This document shows, piece after piece, positions 34,792-44,644 of a stretch of DNA of 64,000 nucleotides. The translations under genes and the position numbers were made by a program. The notes beneath the pieces were generated by a model. The model was not told the origin of the DNA and did no database searches. It saw only the letters and a program-made list of their open reading frames with translations. Within the stretch, counting starts at the first letter, position 1; each line of letters opens with the position of its first letter. Source of the DNA: Omphalotus guepiniiformis (taxonomy: Eukaryota > Basidiomycota > Agaricomycetes > Agaricales > Omphalotaceae). The stretch is from positions 2,046,001-2,110,000 of the forward strand of contig JAQOOI010000064.1 in NCBI GenBank assembly GCA_028554645.1. The letters run 5' to 3'.

Positions 34792-35943
34792 ATGCACAGA
34801 CTGAGATTTCGTTTCTCGACGTCCTCCATCAGACATACAATGCAGATCGTCCCAGTTCCAGTTCGCGAGGACAACTATGCTTATCTCCTCATTGACGAAT
34901 CCTCGAAGAAGGCTGCTGCAGTTGATCCCTACGATGTTCGTAAAGTAACCGCTGCTGCTGACAAACTGGGTACTATTTGTTCTAGGCACCTTGATTTGCA
35001 TTATTCATCAGTCTTCCAGGTGTCCAGCTCATTGCTGCTATCACTACACATCACCACCATGATCACAGTGGTGGAAACAAGGTCTGTGTTTACGAGTATA
35101 TTTAGTATTCTGATCATTCATCACCCTCATCATAGGATTTTGTGTGTAACCTCTGTTCCTGTGTTTTGCAGACTTGAGCTACACTGGTGTCTCAGGCATC
35201 AAAGTTCCCTGATGCTCCTGTTTATGGCGGTAGCGACAAAATACCCGCCTTGACCAACCTCGTGAAAGATAAAGATGAGTTTACTTTTGGTGATAACATT
35301 CGTATCCGGTATGCCTCTCCGCCATTTCCGGTGCAAACGATCCTTAGTCTCACCTCAGCGTATTCTAGATGTCTGGCTACTCCGTGCCATACTCAGGACT
35401 CGATCTGCTTTTATGTCACAGACGCTATCAACAAGGCACATCCTGGTGGTGTATTCACTGGTGACACTCTGTTCCTCGGTGGATCAGGGCGCTTCTTCGA
35501 GGGTACTGGTGAAGAAATGGATGCCGCGCTGACATACCTAGGTACTCTTCCGGACAATACCGTCGTCTACAACGGCCACGAGTACACAGCCGGAAACGCT
35601 GCGTTCGGAAAGTCAATTGAACCTGAGAACAAAGCTATCGTAAAGCTCGAAGAGTTGTCGAGGAGTAACATGATCACCACTGGACTGACAACGATTAGAG
35701 ACGAGAAGGAGTGGAACGTGTTCATGCGTTTGTCCGAGCCTGCAGTCAAGTAAGGAAGCAGGTTACGCCGAAGCTATTCAAAGCAATTGACATGTATACT
35801 AGGAATGCCTCGGGTGTTGGTGCTGATGCTCCGCGCAGTGCTATCATGGACGCTCTTCGGGAGAAGAAAAATAACTTCAGAGGGTAAGTATTACACAGCT
35901 GTCTGCCTCACTCGTTCAAGTTGACACCAAAACGCTCAGATGA
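34792..35943 (+). CDS. GLO2: glyoxalase II (hydroxyacylglutathione hydrolase)
   Basis: Seven exons: 34792-34969, 35020-35081, 35136-35141, 35196-35308, 35369-35749, 35803-35883, 35940-35943; 274 residues. Metallo-beta-lactamase fold with THHHHDHSGG (the THxHxDH metal motif), ATPCHTQDSICFY, FTGDTLFLGGSGRFFEG (bridging Asp) and YNGHEYT (metal His). It hydrolyses S-D-lactoylglutathione to D-lactate and glutathione, finishing methylglyoxal detoxification. Exon 3 is only GATTTT (Asp-Phe); without it the frame is lost and the family's K-D-F-A spacing disappears. The first ATG adds a basic leader (MHRLRFRFSTSSIRHT) before a second in-frame ATG at 34840, so mitochondrial and cytosolic forms are possible. 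The final exon only completes the stop codon. Confidence 0.92.
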
Positions 35944-36322
35944 TCTGGACATGCAGGTTTGCTCGGCTGTGAGCAGTACACAGGTCACGTTTAAGCGCTT
36001 TATACAGAAATCATCAGCTGTCGTATATGTATATCTACCTATGTATTATATTTGTTGCAATCGAGAAACTCAGAATAGCTTATGCGTGATAAACAATCAA
36101 AGCTGAAATGCATTGCTGTCCATGCCATAACACATTCCGAAAGGAAACCCAGTCTAAATAAATATGGATATGAGAAATCCCCAAAAGTTACTGTACACGG
36201 AAGCCGGGAGCATGGATTTTTTCAAATGAAGCGGTACCAGTCATATTACTACGATACGATGTATCAATTACACCCTCCAGACGGGGCCATAAGTCACCAA
36301 ATGTTGAGCCAAGTCTCTCTCT
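35944..36322. other. 3' intergenic region (convergent genes)
   Basis: Between the convergent glyoxalase II and SFT2 stops; AT-rich, with no coding signal. Confidence 0.5.
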
Positions 36323-37202
36323 TTAGCTCATACCGATAGTCTTCAGTACTGCGGTGCGTGCGTAGGGAATATATGAGAGCGAATACCACGTGTACGCAAG
36401 GTACTCGATAATAACAAAGACTGAAGTTTAAAGTCAAAATTGTGTAGAGATGTAATATTGAAAGACGTACTCAAGCAAAGAATCTGCATATCCAGCAATC
36501 ACATTCATCAGAATCGCCTACTCGGAGGAGCGAGCAATACACCACGTACCTCGTTCCTCAGGACAAATGCTGCCACGAAGACCATACCTATCGAAGCGAG
36601 GAACACAATTGTTGCAATCACTCGTACAGGCTTGAACATCTGAGACAAATCTGAAATTAGCAACAATCCTGCGAGTGATACGAGACGACGCACGAGCTTC
36701 AATTGGGTAAGGAACTTTTTCAATCGACACCAGACTCGTCAGAATCGCATTAGACACGGAGAAGAACCAACGAGAACACACTCCAATCAGGAATCCTGTG
36801 CCAACAAGTGATACAATAGTACCCATAACATACAGCACTGTGAGATCCCCATAGTCAGTCGATCTCTAATAATCCACATTAGTAGACGCTACGTACGCGC
36901 AAAGATAGCGAGTTGACCCAGGAATAGCACTATAGACCCGAGTAAACTGAGAACGAAGCCGACGACCACACTTAATAACAGTGAGACAATCATCAGGGAC
37001 CAGTCAGCGTCGCTCGATAACTCCCAAAGCAGCCCCGAACGAGGCCACTCCTGAAGCAGAAGACCACACAGCCAATGAACCCATACAATCTCGTCGTTCT
37101 CGACAACCCAAGAAACTTGAAAGCAGAATCTCCTTCGAAGAACTGGGTCTCTGGAATTCCAATTCCTGCAGACTCGAGGTTCAACCAGCCCTTGTTTGCC
37201 AT
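36323..37202 (-). CDS. SFT2: SFT2-like vesicle transport membrane protein
   Basis: Minus-strand exons: about 37070-37202 (end unresolved), 36897-36970, 36782-36837, 36694-36714, 36550-36639, 36471-36483 and 36323-36420. The protein has the SFT2 layout: soluble N-terminus, RTTRLYGFIGCVV leading into helix 1 (GFVLSLLGSIVLFLGQL), helix 2 (LLYVMGTIVSLVGTGFLIG), the QLKLMFKPVRVIATIVF signature into helix 3, then IIEYLAYTWYSLSYIPYAR. The family acts in retrograde endosome-to-Golgi vesicle fusion. Exons of 13 and 21 nt occur. The first intron could not be placed: the acceptor needs phase 2, but the donors that preserve the conserved GFIGC sequence are phase 0 or 1, so a base may be missing or an unusual site is used. 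Confidence 0.8.
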
Positions 37203-37527
37203 TTTTTTCTTTGTCGTTGGTTCAATTTATATTACAGAATAAGCCGCTTGTGTTGCAGGTGAGATTTATGGACCTGGAGCTGAGGAAGAATAATTGCTGT
37301 GCCAGCAGCTGCGAGTGTTCACAGAGGTTCACAGGAGAGAGCGTTTAACCGCGGCACGCCGGCTGACGCATACCTCCAACAAATGTCAAACACTGGTAAT
37401 ATTGGTGCAACACTTCAATCCTACTACGTACAGTACAAAAATACAAGACAGCGTCGCATAAAATCCAAGAAGGCCACATATGAGCAGATAAAAAACATAG
37501 TTCGGGAGATAAAGAAAATCACACAAA
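37203..37527. other. intergenic region between SFT2 start and Argonaute B stop
   Basis: Promoter side of SFT2 and 3' end of Argonaute B. No gene seen. Confidence 0.45.
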
Positions 37528-40500
37528 TTACACGAAATACATCTTTCGACTGATATCTTGCGAAACAGGGCTGAAGTGGTTTACAAAGAAATCAAAATGA
37601 GAGCTTTCGGCGGAAACCGTAGACATGTCGTCGCTATAATTAACATCAGGATGATAATGGAATTTGGCACGGCGGCAGACCAGCTAAAAGATAACCGGTA
37701 AAATTAGTGTTAGAAGTGGGTTGAAAGGATATTGCGTACATCAGCATCTGAATTGGTAGATAAAGGGGACATGGTGAGATAGGTAGATTAGCTTTAAAGT
37801 GAAATGCCCTCATAATAGACCGGTGCCGGGATCTTGACAGATTTTGTAGCTCGAGAGTAGCAATGACAAAGTGAGTACCTGGGCGGGGAAAAGGTAATGA
37901 AACAAGCCCAGGAAACTGCTCGAACGATACTCACGTCAATTGCTGAAGACTTTTGAGAATGGACATCAGACAACAGACATATTAACGTCCGAGAAAATGC
38001 ACACCGATCGGGATGATATTCCATGTTTTCATCATGGAGGACAGTATAATGGCCAGGTATGCTCGCTAAAAACGCGCAATGAGCGATAGCTACCATACAT
38101 AAGGAAAATCTTTGGCGACTTACTTCCTTTTAGTCCAGGCTGAGACTGCAAATAGAAATCGAAATATACAGGGTGCGTTATATCTACGATGCAAATGATG
38201 ACCACTGCTGTTGCCACTTAGCGACATATACCGCACCTTTATCAACCACAAAACCTGATGGACAGTTGCCCGTTTTCCTATCCGCAAGTCTGTTGTCCAG
38301 CTTACTATCAGGGAAGAAACGGAAATGGTGCCGCTTCCCAACGATGATGAAAGTAACCTTGGGGGGGTGTGACGCATTAGCCTGCTTGTAAATCATTGCC
38401 AGTTCCTCTGGAAGAAGTGAATTAACACGAGCGGAAGCAAACATAACGTCGTTGTGAAAGACCTTGCAACTCCTTGAGCTCTTGCTGACGCACAGTCTCA
38501 AACTCGCCCTCGGAAACACCATCACGGAAGAAGAATATCCTCAAAGGCAAGATACCCTTATTCTTTGACCGGAAGGTGGTGATTAATGTCTACCCATTTC
38601 CAGTCAAGATATGAGTCGTTCATATAATTACGGAGGAGACAAACATTAATCATCTCGCGAATGTCCTGTATGATCTCTAAACGCGAGTGTTGCAACTTGA
38701 TGAGCGCGCAATATTGACCTGACGCGATAAAATAAAAATTGTTCTTTTGAGCATTCAGACTCGACTCACACGCTCCTCTGTCCCAAGATGCCACTACGGA
38801 AGCAATCGAAGGATTTGTGCTGCCGGGACCAGGATGACTTACATCGGCACCTGAGTTTAACAGTCAGAAGGGTCAAAGAAAGACACGAATAAACAAACCT
38901 ATGATCATGGTTGGCTTTTGACCTAGGTAATTCATTCCAGGACTTATTGGCACATGGTTGACCCCTCCGAGTCTCGCGTTGATCCTACATGCCGCCCATC
39001 AGCTCCATGCCTCCAAGAATGGTCCAAAGAATGTAAAACTAACTTCAAAATGAGGTTATTGTGATACTGGTTTACGCTCCTCTTTGAATAATTCTCCCAG
39101 ATTTTCTTCCTACTCCATCTCTAAAATATATCCCGGAACAGAAAAATCAACTCTCAGATATCCCGAGCTTCATGAGCAGGCAAAGGAAGTAGTTACTCAC
39201 GACGCACTGTGTGGCAACGCCCTTAATGATATCACCAAATCTCTTGACGCGTGTGTACAATTCACCCGCATTTTCAGGGAGAATAGCCAAGATGAAATCC
39301 GCGTTAGTCCTTTCCACTACTTCATATAAGATCTAGAATGAACAACCTCCCTTCAGCTTGCCTGGGAGAGCGGGAAAATGTTGATCGACAGACCTTCTCT
39401 ATCTCGGCTTGGCCTGTTAGATTCTGCATATCTGCTTGACCTTCAACGCCTGTCAGGAATCATGTTAGCATTAGCTTCAAGGTATATGATACGGGGTCTT
39501 ACGCATTCCTGAAAAAAAGGCAAGCACATCAGGATCAGAGCCCTGGACCCATGCTAGCAACATGAACACTTACCACGCTCATGCATAGCTTCTATCAAAT
39601 CCTGGACAAAATCATACATAACCCGTGTCGCGTACCCTCCCGTAAAATTGACCACAAGCATGCACCTGACCGTTGCCGGTGTGACCAGCTTTTTGTTCAT
39701 GACATCCCAAGAACCCGGTCTGTCTCTCTACGAAAACACGAACAAAAGAAAAGAGTGCCTCGTCAACCCTCTGAATGGAATGAATTCAAAAGATAAAATA
39801 AGAGATACCGGTAGAGTAACGGCCATACTGTTTCCATATCCAATCTGTGGTGGGTCCAAAATCCTTGCCTCTACAGCCATCGGACTCTTATCAATTTCAA
39901 TACCTGCTCCCCGCAAAAATTCGGACGCGTTATGACCCAGATTTTGCCATCCGGCAGTGATCCTCTCGATCCTGGTTTGTGGATTCGGAGCGGTAAATGC
40001 TAGGACTTGTCTAACTTGATCAGGTGTGAGTCGAGCCTATGAGGTGTGCTAAGTATCCCGTAAACCTTCAAGTCTATACACACCTTGTACAGTTGCTGTG
40101 CGACTTGACATACGCTTGCAGGAAACCACTCATGTGAACCGATCTTTATGCCCAACGCACCATCCGGTATCGTTATGTTATAAGCGCGACGAAAGTGTTG
40201 CTACACAACGTCATTTTCAAGTTCGAAGGAAAACCTCTGTAGAATTCACTCACAGCAACACTAGTCGCCTGCCCGTCACTCTCAAATTCAATTCTCCCAA
40301 CATCCGAGCTCACGTCCTTGATAGGCCTCGCACGTCTCCCTCTATGACTAGGCAGGGTGATGCTGACTTTGATGCTTTTGAAGAAATGGCGTAAATCTCG
40401 AAGCTTATTTTCCGATACACGACGCAACTGCCGCGCATCCCTAGTTTGTAGATGTCCCATGAAGGCGTGTTCAAGGGGTTGATCTGGCATTCTATGAGAA

Positions 40501-41698
40501 AAGAAAAGTCATAAACTAATCATAAAATGACCTGTGGTACGACGAACTCACACAACACCAACCGTAGCATCAATGTTAACGATGATCTTTCCAAAGGTGG
40601 GACGAACGCTCCTTCAGTTGACAGTGAGAAGACCTCTTCTACTTCAACGAAAAGTCAGAGCCCAGACTTACTGGAAGTACCCGTGCCAAAGTTTCAGAGG
40701 CGGCATGCTCGAGTTCCCACCTAAACGAGTATATGCATCAACTGGCAAACAACTATTCTGATGGAGTCCTACCTCTCGGAGAGCTCCCAGTCGGAGGCAC
40801 ATACACACTTTTACCTTTATGTAAGTTTCCCCTATAAATGGAACCCCCAGAGCAATCAGCTACGACCCTTTTGGGAAGACAAATACAGAAAACACCTACG
40901 ACACCTTAGGCTGAGCTTGCACGAAAAGGTTCAGCATATTCAAAGCGGAGGAGGTATCGCTATCAGCAGCTAAACTCGCTATAGAATCTTTTCCTGCTTT
41001 AAGACGGTTTAACAAACTAGCATGCCAGTGTCAACCTTGCGAAATGGATGGGGAGACAGTTTGAAAAGCGCACTTTACATTGACAGTTCTGACATATACA
41101 ATCCTAACCAAAACTTCCTTCATCGGAGTACGCTGTGACCTTGGCGGCGAACTATCCCATGGAACTTGGTACTACAAACATCACAAATGAACCAACAGCT
41201 ACTCAAGTCGACCCAAAAACCAACCTCTTGTTCCGTGATATGGTAGTCGACAAACGAGAACAAGTTTTTCTTCCCATCGAACGCTTGTCGTATGTGACTT
41301 TAGTCTACGCTCCGCAACACGGACACATAAGTAACTTACCTCCAAGTCTCGGAAACTGATCCGGAGCAACATTGACTTGCAATCGTCTCATGATCTCGAC
41401 CCCCTTCTCGATCCCGATAGATACAGGCCTTCCATTGCGGTTAGACCAGCTTGGCGTTAGTACTGAGTTGGTAGGAATAGCGCAGTCGTTAGGACTTGAG
41501 TCTGAACGTTCACAGCATAGGTACATAGCTCACCAACTACCAAACGAGATGTCCCTTCACAATTATACACTCATCAGAAGTAAACCTAAACAACGCACCA
41601 TCGTAATGAACAACCTGCGAATTTTTACTCCAGTTCAGCTCAAACGCGTTAACCCGAGATCGGGTAGGCTGCCCAGATGTACCGAATCTTGAGGACAT
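37528..41698 (-). CDS. AGO: Argonaute protein B
   Basis: About 27 exons on the minus strand, 839 residues if every intron is removed; first exon 41599-41698, last three 37814-37878, 37740-37747 and 37528-37683. N domain (NWSKNSQVVHYD, IMRRLQVNVAPD, FDGKKNLFSF), linker (SVRPTFGKIIVNIDAT), PAZ (HFRRAYNITIPDG), MID (LAILPENAGELYTRVKRFGD, TQCV), PIWI (IIGADVSHPGPG; Glu in RLEIIQD; FFFRDGVSEGEF; KRHHFRFFP; final Asp in YYAD; C-terminus RKMYFV). DEDD is complete only if the 8-nt exon 37740-37747 is spliced in. Its upstream donor reads AT instead of GT (T|ATGAGG at 37813); read-through would end at YYEGISL and lose the last catalytic Asp and 53 residues. Micro-exons of 6 nt (39503-39508) and 8 nt match those of Argonaute A. 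Its promoter side has a double GATA motif (GATAAGATAAG, about 41863-41873). Confidence 0.88.
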
Positions 41699-41872
41699 GA
41701 TTGAGCGAATGTGAGTATAAGAACAAGGATATTCACAAGAGAGATCCTCAGGCAATCGTTTATCGACAACTCGAGATTCAGAAACTCAAAAGCCGCCATG
41801 CCTCGAGGCTCAGAATTCAGAAGGCGACCACGTGAACCGTTAACTTTAGACACGAGATCTAATCTTATCTTA

Positions 41873-42877
41873 TCAAACTACAGTATGTTCCTCCAACCAC
41901 GCCCTAACACCCTTCTTGTCAACCATCCCAACGACTCTCAACCTATCTTCCTCGCTACGGTCTCTATAAAGACGCATGATGTACCCGCAAACACTCCACA
42001 GGTCGTCCCAATGCACATCAAACAGCTCCCACCAACAATACGGCGGTTTTGAGGGTAAGTATATACGGAGATGCCTCGTAGTGAGGTATATTGCTGCGCT
42101 GACGATCGTTGGTACTTGGTAGAGCACGTAGACCGGGGTTTGTAAACTGTGATACATTTAGCATGTGTACGAAGATGAAGGAGTGTCACTAACGCGTCGT
42201 TAAGGTATCCCCAAGCACGGGCGCAAGCATCATCTTCTCGACCTGTAAGGCCGAGGACACGCAGATAGTTTATAAGTGTGCCGTAGGGAAGGACGACCTG
42301 GACATTGAATCCCAGCCGTTTTAAGATCTGCATTTCAGCGACAACAAGAGTGTCCTTGAGATCAAAAAACGTCTGGCCAAAATATGGCATTGGGGTATAT
42401 TTAAATTCATTCGTAAATTTTGTGGGATTTGCGGTATGTGCTGCGCGCCGTTGGAGGAGGTCGTAAACGTTTATTAGGTCTCTCATGCGTAGAGGACACT
42501 CTTCTAATTTTGATGCGAGATAAAGAGCTCCCATTCCAATGTCCTGGCACAAAGAGTGAGGAAATTTTTTAAATAATAGGTTATAGCTGACAAGACGTAC
42601 GCCAATACCAAACTGTTTCATAGAAGAAACATACCAGAATCTTTGAAAGAGAATCTGTGCCGTAGCTACGGCGACCTGTTTCCTATTAACTGAAAGAAAT
42701 TCCAAAAGGTGAAAGGATAGAAATGAATTACTGATTTAAAAGGACACCGGCTTCATGTATAAGTTTACAGCCATATGCCCTGAGATCTTCCTCCAAAGAG
42801 ACTGGAATACCATCCTGTATTGAAGGAGGATATTGAATTTGAGAAGGAGATGCAAGAGGATAGAAAGTAGCAGCCAT
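41873..42877 (-). CDS. cyclin L-like (transcription/splicing cyclin)
   Basis: Four exons, 42732-42877, 42601-42682, 42194-42543 and 41873-42146; 283 residues. Two cyclin folds: EEDLRAYGCKLIHEAGVLL, QKQVAVATAQILFQRFWY (cyclin-L signature), DIGMGALYLASKLEECP, LRMRDLINVYDLL, then ILKRLGFNVQVVLPYGTLINYL and VPTIVSAAIYLTTR. Family members partner CDK11/CDK12-type kinases that phosphorylate RNA polymerase II and splicing factors. Unlike animal cyclin L, this protein ends soon after the second fold and has no Arg/Ser tail. Its ATG is 38 bases from that of the divergent Arg/Asp-rich gene. Other C-type cyclins (K, T, C) are possible alternatives. Confidence 0.87.
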
Positions 42878-42915
42878 GATGGATGACTAAACAAGGGTTG
42901 CTTTTTTTGACTCTC
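42878..42915. promoter_or_regulatory. very short divergent promoter (cyclin L / Arg-Asp-rich gene)
   Basis: Only 38 bases separate the two start codons. An additional in-frame ATG for the plus gene at 42883 would reduce this to 5 bases. The transcription start sites must overlap the opposite coding regions or 5' UTRs. No TATA box is present. Confidence 0.6.
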
Positions 42916-44268
42916 ATGGCAGACCTTCCTGCGAAACCTGGGCCACCTCCTCCTGTTTCGCGACGAAGAGACGACAGAGACAGAGGTTATCATCCACCAC
43001 CGTATGATAATCGCTATGACCGTCGACGAGATGACTACAGAGGCAGAGACTTTGATCCGAGAGACAGAGATTATGACAGGGACAGGGATCGCGACTGGGA
43101 TAGAGAAAGAGACAGACGATATGACAGAGGACCACCACCATCGCCACCACTACCTCCACGGGCAATGCGTCGCGATGATAGATACGACAGAGGAAGGACA
43201 CCACCACGGTATGATGACAGAGACAGAGACAGAGGCAGGGACAGATACGACTACGAAAGACGAAGGTCACCTTCACCGTGTATGTGCACAATTCATCTAT
43301 CTTGTATTCTTATTTACTTATTCTCTACAGATCGACGGTACCCATCGAGGTCGCCACCACCACGAAGACGACCACCACCGTCTCCTCAGAGGCGAATGCG
43401 AGAGTCGCCACCACCGAAGCGACAGAAACTAGGGAGATACTCGATTAGCAACCCACGAGATTCGCGTCATGGTGGCTCTCCACCACCAGCATCTCCCCCG
43501 AGACCTATAGCCATACGCCCAGTGACGCCTCCGAGGCAGCCCCCACACCCACCTCCAAGAGGACCTCGCTTCAACTCTGGCGGTCCCGGTCCCGGTCCCC
43601 GCGCACAGCACGAACCTCCTCGTGGTCCTCGAAATCGCGGCCCATATCCTCCACAGCAAAACCTACCACACAAGTCTCCTTCGTCTCCTTCTCCCCGTTC
43701 TGCACCCCCCGAACCAGATGTCGCCCCGGAATCATCATCATCTGGTTTGCCACCACCATTACCACCAGCACGTGTACCGACACCTGCCCCTGTACCGGAT
43801 GCTTTACCCTCAAAGCCTGATCCACCTAGAGAACCTTCTCCACAACCCTCTTCTCTCCCATCTGCCCCCGAGAAAGAGTTCCCAGAAATGATGTTACCAC
43901 CTGAACCGAAGGAAGAGCAGTATCTCCGCGATGTTGAAGAGATGCACAAACTAGTAAGCTTCCTCTATTAATCTCACCCGTAGCCATTACTTACGCCGCC
44001 ATGCGTACAGGTTATGAACGCCCAAAAACAAGTTCTCAATTTCACACTCGACTATCACCGGATTTACCGCGAGACCCGGCGCGGACTGCACGAGTACGAT
44101 ATCTTCTCTGCTGATTTACGCTACCTTGAGATGCGGAGGAAGAGCGCGGGACATCAGTTTGAGCTTGCAAGGTCGGGTCTGCTTGGGATTGATTATCAAG
44201 AGCAGGTGCAGGTTCGGGATTCGGATGGAGACGGGATTGGTGTTGGGACTGCGGCCGGCGTGGAGTAG
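42916..44268 (+). CDS. Arg/Asp- and Pro-rich protein, RS/RD-domain-like
   Basis: Three exons (42916-43279, 43331-43953, 44011-44268), 414 residues. Residues 10-120 are dominated by Arg-Asp and Asp-Arg dipeptides with Tyr (YDRRRDDYRGRDF), followed by RS-type segments (YPSRSPPPRRRPPPSPQRR), a basic KRQKLGR patch and about 150 residues of proline-rich sequence. The C-terminal 110 residues are quite different: a predicted helical domain (LDYHRIYRETRRGLHEYDIF, ADLRYLEMRRKSAGHQFELAR). RD/RS-type low-complexity regions are typical of nuclear splicing and 3'-processing proteins. No RRM or other named domain is visible, so the function is unknown; the shared promoter with cyclin L supports a nuclear RNA-related role. 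Confidence 0.75.
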
Positions 44269-44644
44269 TGCTTTTTCGCAGACCTCATGTTTTTTTTTGG
44301 ATATTACTAACTATCGTCATCGTCCTCCTTGGTCTGCATATGCATTGTTATGTAGCTCGACAAGAAATCTTTGCTTTCACATGGGATGTCTGGGTGCAGG
44401 CTTGGGACTCTCAGAAGATGTTGCATGTGTTACGCGATTCGTAGCTTGGGAGTGGGAATGGTAGACTCAGTCTCGACATGGTGGCGCAGGTCGTCCATAC
44501 AATCATGTTGTGCTTCGGTTGATGTTTGAGCGGAAGCATTTACGCATTCGAAATCTCAGCATATTGAGATGAGGTCCTCTGATACTAATATACATTCCCT
44601 GTCAAATGAACTATGTAGCAAGAGACTTCGAGTTATCTACCGCT
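44269..44644. other. 3' intergenic region (convergent genes)
   Basis: Between the Arg/Asp-rich gene and the convergent unknown gene; no gene seen. Confidence 0.45.

Noticed and set aside
40741..40830. Plus-strand reading (ELPVGGTYTLLP) resembling an Argonaute N-domain, suggesting an inversion inside Argonaute B
   Set aside because: The minus strand splices cleanly through this part (17-nt exon 40815-40831 and exon 40672-40741), so the plus-strand match is chance.
41135..41359. 74-codon plus-strand frame
   Set aside because: It is antisense to Argonaute B exons 2-4, which are in phase and conserved.
43467..43949. 160-codon Gly-rich minus-strand frame
   Set aside because: Antisense shadow of the proline-rich part of the gene at 42916-44268.
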